A stretch of DNA of 64,000 nucleotides from JAABVY01 sp964627935. Lineage in GTDB: Bacteria; Zixibacteria; MSB-5A5; JAABVY01. Shown here in pieces: positions 30,750 through 39,201 of this stretch (within the stretch, counting starts at the first letter, position 1; each line of letters opens with the position of its first letter). Both the position numbers and the translations under genes were made by a program. Where the stretch lies: NCBI GenBank assembly GCA_964627935.1, contig CAZVLB010000021.1:1-64000 (forward strand), in the 5' to 3' direction. Under the pieces are notes generated by a model. That model made no database searches. It saw nothing but the letters and a program-made list of their open reading frames with translations, and was not told the origin of the DNA.

Positions 30750-32804
30750 ATGCGGGCAGATACAAATACTTTGCAGGTTACTCAGGAATCATCCAATCAG
30801 GCCGCAACAGCCGGCGATGCCGGAATCTGGAAACTCCTGGATCAGGAATTCGGCGGGAATCTCGAAAGCTGGCAGATATTAATCAGGAAGGATTCCGCTT
30901 ATCAGTCTGTCTTCGAAAACTACGAACTGCCTGCCCGGTACGCCTCGATTAAATTAATCGAACATGATAACTACGAGAGTATGCCCGAAGGTTGTGTACC
31001 TGACGAGAGTGAATTCAATTATCGTTTTCCCGATCTCGATTTAATCCTGAAGCTGAAATTCCATCAGGTTGCCGAAATCGGGTCAAAGGAGATCGGCAGG
31101 GATTCCGGCTTCGGTCGGAAACTTCATGATAGCCTTATAAATACACTTAAAGAATCTTTCAGAAATCAGAACATCCTGTATAATATCAGCCAGGTTACTG
31201 TCGGATGTGTTGATATGGAGCAGATATTTTTCGCGGTTGTTGACGAATTGCGGCATATTGTAAATATCGATCGCATCAGCTTGGTCACATATCATGAACA
31301 TCATGAGGCCTTCCGGGTAGAGGCTGAATACGAGCGCACCGCGAAAAAGTGCAGCTTCATGAAACAGTTCGTTCGCCTCAATGAAAGTGATCTGGGACTT
31401 CTGCTGGAGAGGCGCCAGCCGCTTTCCATGAATGTCGAGGAATTCGGCGACGGTACCATATCACAGCAACTGGCCCGGAGAGGCTATCAGTCATTTTTGC
31501 TTATTCCTGTCTACGACAAAGATCGTCTGCTGGGATCATTGAATATCGGTTCATTTGTACGGGATCCGTTTACAAGAATCACTGTAAACATGCTCTCCAA
31601 CGTGGCCGGATTGATCGGATGTTCGCTTAAGGCCTCCGGGCAATACAGTGAATTGAGCAATGTCATTGCGGATTACAAAGAAGCCCAGGAGCATTTCCTG
31701 CTGAATGAAAAATACCGCAATTTTATCGACATAACCCGCGGCGTGCTGCATGCCTTCAACAATCATCTGGCATTGATCATGGGACGGGCCCAGCTATTGA
31801 GGCAGTTTTCCGGCGATGTGATCGACCCGGAGAAGGCCAAGAAGGGCCTTGATATAATTTTAAGAGCCTCCACCGATGCCTCGGAACAGATTGCCAAGCT
31901 TCAGAGTTATGCGCGCATTAATAATGATGAAGAGAACGATCTTGTGCAGATCAAGGGATTGATCGAGGAGATCGTGCAGCTGTCGATGCCGCGCTGGAAG
32001 GCGATGGGCCATGGGGCGATAGAGTTCAAGCTTAATCTCGATGATCAGGCACACTTTGTGGGATCACGCCGCAAACTGCGTGAAGCGATTATAAATATCA
32101 TGATGAATGCTGTTGAGGCTAGCGAGGAATCTGGCGGTACGGTCACCGTTACGGCCGAACGATTAAGCGATAAATCCCTGATTACTATCAGCGACCAGGG
32201 CGTGGGTATACCGCGAGAACAGATTCCCAAGCTGTTCATACCGTTTTACAGCACCAAGGAGGGTGGTACCGGCCTGGGACTGGCGGTAGCGTATCGCATA
32301 GTGCGTGAGCATGGCGGCAAAATCGATGTCAAGAGTACACCGGGTAAAGGGACCACAATCACCCTGGCGCTGCCATCCAATTACGCATCATCGACAGGCG
32401 ATAAATCATCAGATGCACAGCGCAGCCTTGATAACGCCATAGTGATTCAGGGCAGTCCGATTAATCGCCGCTATCTGACCAGGATGCTGGAGCAATGCGG
32501 CCTGCAAATCAGGGCCGGCGGCTCCATAAAGGACATGCATGAGCTCAGTCTTAATTTTGAGCCTGAACTGGTGATTCTGGATGACGGCATAAATGAAGCT
32601 GACCCGGTCGAATTCCTGATCAATTTGAAAAAGGATAAACCGGGCCTGTTTGTATGCCTGATCTGTTCTCATATTGATACCAGCGAGCAGAGAAGGCTGG
32701 AAAAAATTGGTATTGACGCGTTTATCATAAAACCTTACGAGCAATCACAAATCAGGACAATCATCACAAGCCTGCGTGAACGTCTCGATCCGCAGGAAGA
32801 ATAA
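30750..32804 (+). CDS. GAF-domain hybrid histidine kinase with degenerate receiver
   Basis: This soluble protein has 684 residues. A GAF domain (about 140-300) is followed by a HisKA with H334 (VLHAFNNHLALIMG) and an HATPase with the N box (MNAVEAS), G1 (DQGVGIP) and G2 (GTGLGLAV). A C-terminal receiver-like domain spans 562-684. That receiver keeps the phosphoacceptor-region D611/D612 (VILDDG) and K661 (IIKPYE), but its usual N-terminal acidic pair is replaced by Q567-G568 (VIQGSPINRRYL). Magnesium binding, and so phosphorylation, are doubtful. With the membrane protein just upstream it probably forms a split sensor. Confidence 0.88.
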   Translation: MRADTNTLQVTQESSNQAATAGDAGIWKLLDQEFGGNLESWQILIRKDSAYQSVFENYELPARYASIKLIEHDNYESMPEGCVPDESEFNYRFPDLDLILKLKFHQVAEIGSKEIGRDSGFGRKLHDSLINTLKESFRNQNILYNISQVTVGCVDMEQIFFAVVDELRHIVNIDRISLVTYHEHHEAFRVEAEYERTAKKCSFMKQFVRLNESDLGLLLERRQPLSMNVEEFGDGTISQQLARRGYQSFLLIPVYDKDRLLGSLNIGSFVRDPFTRITVNMLSNVAGLIGCSLKASGQYSELSNVIADYKEAQEHFLLNEKYRNFIDITRGVLHAFNNHLALIMGRAQLLRQFSGDVIDPEKAKKGLDIILRASTDASEQIAKLQSYARINNDEENDLVQIKGLIEEIVQLSMPRWKAMGHGAIEFKLNLDDQAHFVGSRRKLREAIINIMMNAVEASEESGGTVTVTAERLSDKSLITISDQGVGIPREQIPKLFIPFYSTKEGGTGLGLAVAYRIVREHGGKIDVKSTPGKGTTITLALPSNYASSTGDKSSDAQRSLDNAIVIQGSPINRRYLTRMLEQCGLQIRAGGSIKDMHELSLNFEPELVILDDGINEADPVEFLINLKKDKPGLFVCLICSHIDTSEQRRLEKIGIDAFIIKPYEQSQIRTIITSLRERLDPQEE

Positions 32805-32922
32805 CCCCGCTTCTGAGGGCTTTTGCTGATCCAGCAATTACTTGCAATTTTAGGCCTCTAATAGTATATTTATACAGGCTATATACTACCTGCGTTTAAT
32901 ACTCCCTCCTGTAATTATTTAT

Positions 32923-32951
32923 TTGACACAGGGATAGAAATGCCGTATTTT
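32923..32951 (+). promoter_or_regulatory. Promoter of the 33.0-45.3 kb operon
   Basis: TTGACA (32923-32928), a 17-base spacer and TATTTT (32946-32951), about 75 bases before the TTG start at 33027. Confidence 0.6.
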
Positions 32952-33026
32952 TCAGCGGGTTGATGTATTCCGGGCATTTATTTTACTGACTTAGTTAAGG
33001 CTATATAAAAACAGGAGTTATGAGGC

Positions 33027-36000
33027 TTGTTTGCCTTTCGATTATGGACGGCCGTGCTGGCTGTCTTAATTCTAACTGTCGGGGCTGAATCTCAGGTAAT
33101 TTACAACGGCAAGAATTTCAGTTATCAGCAATGGGATCGGGCGGCACTTGAATATGCACATGAAAACATTGCTCTGCAATCAGTTGACAGTATAGTCAAT
33201 AGCCTGAATGCGGCCTTCGTTGGAGCGGTGGACAGCCATAATGTCGGTTTCAAGCTTGTCGATTCGGTATTGACGAAAGGCGGAAGGATTATATTTACTT
33301 ATCCCGGTAAATTTGATTTCTCCGGGATCAGCGATCTGGAATATACTGATGGCGATGAAAACAATATTGATTTTCTGGTGGACTCGTTTCTGGTTGCCGG
33401 ACAGTCACTAACCGCTTTTCTGGATACAGCAGGCACTTCTCCCGAACTTGAAAGCAGGGCTACAGCCACTATAAATGGTATGATGAATGCGACAGCCAGC
33501 GGTCAGTATGAGCTGGTGCTGACTGTTACCGACAGCAATGGTGTGGTACTGGCAGGTCCGTCGTTTTCTGCCCCGTTTGAACTTTTTCCATTGGGACTGG
33601 ATTCAATCAAGGTCACGCCCGAGGGTGTCGATGAGGTCGAGGCGGGAGATGCATTGCAGTTTTTCTGCGCATGTTTTGACAGCTTTGACAATGTGATAGC
33701 CTGTCCGGAAAAAGCATGGTCGGTACATGGGCTCCTGGGGCCGACTGGGCAGATTGATGGCAATGGGCTTTTTACCGCACGCTTTACCGGGCCGTTTGAG
33801 GTGATTTGCGAGGTTGATACATTTGCCGATACGGCCGGCCTGTTTTTTGTGATAGCCTCCGATTTTCATGAATTGATTTTAAACGGTGTCCCGGATACCA
33901 TAGTAGCCGGACAGGAATTTCCGGATTCAGTATTTATCAGGGCCCAGGATGTATATCACAATCTGGTCGGATCCTATACCGGGCCGATCTGGTTCGAAAC
34001 TTCAGATTCGGCCGCTGATCTTGTTTACAATCTGTCCAACAGTTATACCCTCGATCCCGATGATGATGGTGGGAAAAAAGGTTTTTCCGGATCATCATTT
34101 ATACTCAACAGCGCCGGTTCGCAAAGGATCAGGGTTACCGATGGCGACAGTTCATCTATGTGGTCGTATGTTTATATTCAGCCGGGGGAGGCATCTGATT
34201 TTCAGTTCAGCCTGCCTGATACGGTTATTGCCGGCCAGGAGTTCGATATTGAGATCAGTGAACTTGCCGATGCCTCCGGTAATTTGCTAACCGGCCAGGT
34301 TGAGGTTGAACTTATCGCCGGCGGCACATCACCGGGTGGTCAGACGCCCACCTTGAATCCCATTTTCGTGGAAAATGGAGGCGGGAGTGCTTCGCAGCGT
34401 CTTGTGAATGCAGGTACAGTGAGATTCAGGCTTCTATTCGGGGAGGTATCGAACCTGACCGATCAAATTGTGGTTCTGAATGCTCCGGCCGACCATTTTG
34501 AATTTGAATTATCATCACCACAGATTGTGGGAGTACCGTTTACCGCGCCTGCCAGCCTTACAGCCATGGATCAATTTGGAAATCTGGTTACTGATTATAA
34601 TGCTTTTGAAGATAATGTCGAAATAATTCCGCTGGCTACCGGATCTGTTACCAATGGCCTGATTGACGACAGCCTGGCGTTTGTAAATGCTGTCTGCGAT
34701 TTGACGCAGTTTGATATGGCCTATCAGGGCGCCGCGAGATTTTTGCAATTTAAAGCCGAAAGCAACAGCGGGGTGGAGGGTACATCACAAACGGTTGAGA
34801 TAAACTCCAGTTCGATTGAGAAAATATTCTTATCCACATCCTCGGCCTATCGGGGAGATCAATTCTCGGCGCTGGTGACGATTTCCAATTTTGGTTCACT
34901 GCCTCTGGATGTCGATGGTCTGGCTCTGGAGTCATCCCAGGGAGAAATGGCAATTGACAGCGTTGTGCCGGATATACCCGAAGAAATAGCCGGCAACAGC
35001 TCATTGACATTCGAGATGTTTACCTCGGTGCCATTCACCTATAACACCGAGATGACATACTTCAGCGCATCGTTTACCGGCTTTTATAATATGCAGTCGA
35101 TTTCCGATCAATCCGACATATTGGATTCACTTAAAATTTTAAGCCAGCAGGAGGCTACCTATGTGCCCGGGTCATTGACCCCGGATACATTGTCGCGCGG
35201 AAGAAATTACAGCCTGCGTCTGGAGCTTCAGAATCTCGGCGATGCGGTAATCAGCCTGACATCCGAGAGCTACATGAGGTTTTCTTCGGATAGCGATACA
35301 TTTACGACATCTCTCGAGGTACCGACATTCCTTCCCGCCAGCGGTGAAGCGGTGGTCCTGTTTTTTGAGGAGAATAAGGTTTCATTCGATATGGCCTCGG
35401 GCAAATATGAGATCGGTTTGTACTTAAGCGGTTTGCAGGGCGGGTCGAATTACTCCGAGGAACTGGTGCTCGAGGATTCGATTGTGCTGCAATCTCCGCC
35501 CGCCATAGAATTCGTTGCCGGATCATTTGCACCGGATTCAGTATATCGTGGATCGGAACTTTTGCCGGGGCTAAATATCGAAAACAGTGGGGAAGCAAAA
35601 TTTATTGCCGATCTGGATTTGTCTTATCTGGAACTGCTTGCCGACGGGCGCAGGATAATTTTCGATCTGGCTGAGGGCAGCGAGGATCTGAATTCGGGAG
35701 TCAATATTATGGATTTTGAACCGGTGCGAATACCCTCGGATTTCCCTGTCGGGACAAATACAATCAGCCTGCATCTGGAAGGAAGCTCAAATCAGAAGCT
35801 GGTAGAATTCGATCTGCTTCTGGGTAATGATCTTCTTTCGATCCTCAGGCAGGGATCGATAAAGATTATCAGCACCTCGAATATGGCCACCAATGCGCCC
35901 TATGTTAACCAGGGACAGCAATTCGAGATTGCCGTCTCGGTCAGGAATTTCGGGCAGGAGGTTTTGCGGAATATAGCGCTATCACTTATTTCAGAAGGAA

Positions 36001-37346
36001 GCCTGATAGAATCGGATACTGTTTATATCGATCAACTCGACCCTGAACAAACCGACACAGCCATATTTATGGTCACTGCCTCTGAGAATTCCAATCCGGC
36101 CGAGATATTTACATCGGAACTTGTGGTTTCAACAGGTGCCGCCACAGGTCTGCCGGGTATTATACTTAATCCCGAGGACAACACGGCGGTGGCCACGATT
36201 CAGGAGCCGGCGTTGATCAGCACCTCACTGGGAATAGTATCTCCAGCTGATGCTTTGGGGGGCGTGGTCAATGTCAGCCAGGAATTTACATTACAGGCTG
36301 ATTTCCGGAATTCCGGCCAGGCGCAAACTGATATCGGCATGGCCCGGCTTTTATTGCCGGATGGTTTTAGTACATCGGATGATCTGCAGATAGCATTCCA
36401 GATAGGTGTGCCGAATACATGGAAAGTCCGCGCGCCATCGGAGCCGGGGGAAGCGGAAATAGCAGTCGATATAATCTCGCCACCAAATGATCTCAACAGC
36501 GGCGAATTTGCGATTCTGGAAAAGGGCGCTGACAGTGTTGATATAACTGTTCGCCAGGACTTGGCGACTGTCCTGGTATCATCCCAGTTTCAGAGCTACG
36601 ATCTCGTCTATCCGGGACAGGATCTGTCGCTTTTGGAACTTCGATTTACAACCGATTCCGATGATCCAGACAATCAGGCAGTGCTGACTGATCTTGCATT
36701 TGATTTTGAGGATCGCCAGAATCGGGCAATTGATCTTAATGAATTGATTCTGTCCGGTACAGTGACGGCAGGCGGGTCGGATTACAGCGGGACAGTTAAT
36801 GGTGAAAGACTGTCATTCGATTTCGGCGAGAGTCTTGTTTTCAGCGCAGATAATCAGTTGACAGCCATGCTCAAGATCGTGCTTGCTGATGATACCGAAA
36901 TAGAAAATTTCTTCGTGGCGATCGACTCAAGTTTGGTTGAGGCGCATGATTACAGTTTTGATGCGGTCGGGGCACGACTGCAGGTGCGCTCTTCGGGCAA
37001 TCAGGCATTTTCGATATCCCGTGGCTTTGGAACCACGCCTGCTGATTTTGAAAATTCGGTCTATAATTATCCCAACCCGTTTAATCCGCGAGTTGAGGAA
37101 ACATCGATTGTATATTATCTGCCGGTCGACAGCGATGTGGAGATAAGCATTTACACTTTGATCGGCGAACCGGTTTTTTCGACCAGCCTGGATGCCGGAA
37201 ATGCGGGTGGCCAGGGGGGCACGATAAATCGTGTATTGTGGAACGGTTTGAACGGGGAGTCATTGATGGTTCGTGAGGGAGTGTATATCGCCGTTGTTAA
37301 ATATTCAGGCGGAGAAGCAAGAACCAAAATTGCAGTAGTGAAATGA
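33027..37346 (+). CDS. Giant secreted Ig/CARDB-like protein with type IX-like sorting tail
   Basis: This protein has 1439 residues. The start is TTG at 33027, nine bases after AGGAG, and opens a signal peptide (MFAFRLWTAVLAVLILTVGA). The N-terminal half has two modules beginning PDTIVAGQEF and PDTVIAGQEF. From about residue 605, five CARDB-like units recur about every 115 residues, marked by Y/LxRGxxxSxxxxxxNxG patterns (YRGDQFSALVTISNFG, LSRGRNYSLRLELQNLG, and so on). The tail from about 1343 (YNYPNPFNPR ... GVYIAVVKYSGG) is a Por-type sorting domain. An extracellular adhesive or stalk role is inferred. The stop overlaps the next start. Confidence 0.82.
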   Translation: MFAFRLWTAVLAVLILTVGAESQVIYNGKNFSYQQWDRAALEYAHENIALQSVDSIVNSLNAAFVGAVDSHNVGFKLVDSVLTKGGRIIFTYPGKFDFSGISDLEYTDGDENNIDFLVDSFLVAGQSLTAFLDTAGTSPELESRATATINGMMNATASGQYELVLTVTDSNGVVLAGPSFSAPFELFPLGLDSIKVTPEGVDEVEAGDALQFFCACFDSFDNVIACPEKAWSVHGLLGPTGQIDGNGLFTARFTGPFEVICEVDTFADTAGLFFVIASDFHELILNGVPDTIVAGQEFPDSVFIRAQDVYHNLVGSYTGPIWFETSDSAADLVYNLSNSYTLDPDDDGGKKGFSGSSFILNSAGSQRIRVTDGDSSSMWSYVYIQPGEASDFQFSLPDTVIAGQEFDIEISELADASGNLLTGQVEVELIAGGTSPGGQTPTLNPIFVENGGGSASQRLVNAGTVRFRLLFGEVSNLTDQIVVLNAPADHFEFELSSPQIVGVPFTAPASLTAMDQFGNLVTDYNAFEDNVEIIPLATGSVTNGLIDDSLAFVNAVCDLTQFDMAYQGAARFLQFKAESNSGVEGTSQTVEINSSSIEKIFLSTSSAYRGDQFSALVTISNFGSLPLDVDGLALESSQGEMAIDSVVPDIPEEIAGNSSLTFEMFTSVPFTYNTEMTYFSASFTGFYNMQSISDQSDILDSLKILSQQEATYVPGSLTPDTLSRGRNYSLRLELQNLGDAVISLTSESYMRFSSDSDTFTTSLEVPTFLPASGEAVVLFFEENKVSFDMASGKYEIGLYLSGLQGGSNYSEELVLEDSIVLQSPPAIEFVAGSFAPDSVYRGSELLPGLNIENSGEAKFIADLDLSYLELLADGRRIIFDLAEGSEDLNSGVNIMDFEPVRIPSDFPVGTNTISLHLEGSSNQKLVEFDLLLGNDLLSILRQGSIKIISTSNMATNAPYVNQGQQFEIAVSVRNFGQEVLRNIALSLISEGSLIESDTVYIDQLDPEQTDTAIFMVTASENSNPAEIFTSELVVSTGAATGLPGIILNPEDNTAVATIQEPALISTSLGIVSPADALGGVVNVSQEFTLQADFRNSGQAQTDIGMARLLLPDGFSTSDDLQIAFQIGVPNTWKVRAPSEPGEAEIAVDIISPPNDLNSGEFAILEKGADSVDITVRQDLATVLVSSQFQSYDLVYPGQDLSLLELRFTTDSDDPDNQAVLTDLAFDFEDRQNRAIDLNELILSGTVTAGGSDYSGTVNGERLSFDFGESLVFSADNQLTAMLKIVLADDTEIENFFVAIDSSLVEAHDYSFDAVGARLQVRSSGNQAFSISRGFGTTPADFENSVYNYPNPFNPRVEETSIVYYLPVDSDVEISIYTLIGEPVFSTSLDAGNAGGQGGTINRVLWNGLNGESLMVREGVYIAVVKYSGGEARTKIAVVK

Positions 37347-39181
37347 TGATTAGATCAGGCAAAATATTTGTTTTAGCGGGCCTTGCGATGTTATTGCTAT
37401 GTGCTGCGCTTTCCGGTGCTGATGATTCCGGGCGGGAGAGCCTGTTTCTATTTGGCGCCGGTGCCAGATCATTGGGCATGGGCGGTGCATTCAGTGCGGT
37501 AGCCGACAATGCCTCGGCGGTTTATTACAATCCGGCCGGTCTGGCGAGCCTGGAATATCGCGAGATAACATTTCTGGGAGCCACCCTATCGGAAAATACC
37601 AAATATCTGTTTGCAGGCGGTGCCTATCCGGTCCTCGGTTTTGGAACATTCGGTTTCGGAGCCATCAATCTGGGTACGGATGAGATCGTTTTCCGCGACC
37701 GCCTGGGCCGGCTGGGTGAATTCGACTACAGCGACGGCCAGTACTGGTTCTCCTATGGTCTCAGGATTAACCGTTTTGTTTCGATTGGCTCAAATCTGAA
37801 ATATTTGAACAGATCACTGGGAGATCTGAATACATCGACCGGATCATTTGATCTGGGGCTGTTATTTAGCTATAAAAATGTCGTTTTTGCCGGGCTGAAT
37901 GCGCAGGATATTTTTTCCGGCACAATGAAGCTCGGTAGCGAGGGCGAGGATTTGCCCTATAATTTCAAGGGCGGACTGGCGCTTAAAATCAGCAGTGGCA
38001 ACATTGATATTATTGCCGCCGGTGATGTAGACAAGACCGAGGATGTGGCCACCAAAATTCATGTCGGTAGCGAGATCGGGATCAATCAGACCTTTTTCCT
38101 GCGTGGCGGTTATGATCGCACCGACATCACATTCGGCGCAGGAATTCGTTACGGTTTTGTGGGGCTCGATTATGCTTTCAAGGGCAATTCCGACCTGGAT
38201 GCGTCGCATCGGATAGGCCTGTCATTCTTTTTCGGGCCGACAATTTCGGCACAGCGTGAGGATAGAATCGAAAAACAGCGCAGGGAAGAAGAACAGCGTG
38301 CCGAGGATGCGCGCAAAAGAAGAATTTCTGTTCTGGCCGACAAGGCACAGTTATTTTATCAGGAACAGACCTGGGATTCGGCCGCGGTCTATTACAATCA
38401 GGTGCTGGCGTATGATTCCACCAATGTTGAGGCGATTACTCGCCTGAGAGAGATCACTGACAAGCTGGAAAGTGCGGCCCGTGAGGAGATCGACACCCGT
38501 GCCGGGGAGATGGCTTATAACCGGCTCTTAAACAGCAGGCTCAATGCCGCAGATTCATTGTATAATCTGGCCGAATATGAAAATTCCCGCAGCGAATATC
38601 AGAAAGTTCTGCAGATAGACAAGGATAATCAACATGCGCTCGAGCGGCTCGAGAATATACGCGAGCATTTCAATCAGCGTTTCAATCGCTATGTTGCCGA
38701 GGGTGACTCGTTGTTTGATGCCGGGCAGTATGCCGATGCTGTGGTGGCATATAACGAAGGCCTGGAGATTCGTCCCGGCGCCTCAGGGTTGAATCAAAAG
38801 ATCGGCCTTGCCAAGGAACGTCTGCTAATAGCCCAGAAACTGAGCAGTGCGGTTGAGCTTTTAAATGCCGGAGATACCGCTGCCGCCAGGGCGGCCTTCA
38901 GTGAGGTGCTGGAACTCGATCCGGATGATGAGGTGGCGCTGGGCTATCTCAAACGTATGGAGGTCGAGAGCCCGGCTGAACCGGTTTCGATCGAGCAGCT
39001 GAAACAGGATCAGGAATACTGGCAGATTTATCTCGAGGGGTTGAAATTCCTCAGCGAGGGCAAATATGAGCAGGCGATCGAGAGATGGGAAACTGTACTT
39101 GAAAAATATCCCGGCTCGCGTGATACCAGAGAAAACCTGCGTCAGGCGCGTATAAGATTAGAGCAGGAGAAAGAAGAATAG
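37343..39181 (+). CDS. PorV/PorQ-like outer-membrane barrel fused to TPR domain
   Basis: This protein has 612 residues. After a signal peptide, residues about 35-290 match the PorV/PorQ family (GAGARSLGMGGAFSAVADNASAVYYNPAGLA), barrels that act with type IX secretion in Bacteroidota. A charged linker (IEKQRREEEQRAEDARKRR) leads to about seven TPR-type helix pairs (310-610), for example FYQEQTWDSAAVYYNQVLAYD and LLNAGDTAAARAAFSEVLELDPDD. The TPR part should face the periplasm. Overlap by four bases with the gene for the giant sorted protein strongly suggests that this barrel handles its export or anchoring. Confidence 0.85.
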   Translation: MMIRSGKIFVLAGLAMLLLCAALSGADDSGRESLFLFGAGARSLGMGGAFSAVADNASAVYYNPAGLASLEYREITFLGATLSENTKYLFAGGAYPVLGFGTFGFGAINLGTDEIVFRDRLGRLGEFDYSDGQYWFSYGLRINRFVSIGSNLKYLNRSLGDLNTSTGSFDLGLLFSYKNVVFAGLNAQDIFSGTMKLGSEGEDLPYNFKGGLALKISSGNIDIIAAGDVDKTEDVATKIHVGSEIGINQTFFLRGGYDRTDITFGAGIRYGFVGLDYAFKGNSDLDASHRIGLSFFFGPTISAQREDRIEKQRREEEQRAEDARKRRISVLADKAQLFYQEQTWDSAAVYYNQVLAYDSTNVEAITRLREITDKLESAAREEIDTRAGEMAYNRLLNSRLNAADSLYNLAEYENSRSEYQKVLQIDKDNQHALERLENIREHFNQRFNRYVAEGDSLFDAGQYADAVVAYNEGLEIRPGASGLNQKIGLAKERLLIAQKLSSAVELLNAGDTAAARAAFSEVLELDPDDEVALGYLKRMEVESPAEPVSIEQLKQDQEYWQIYLEGLKFLSEGKYEQAIERWETVLEKYPGSRDTRENLRQARIRLEQEKEE

Positions 39182-39201
39182 ACTAAGCAGATTCGGAGTG
39201 T

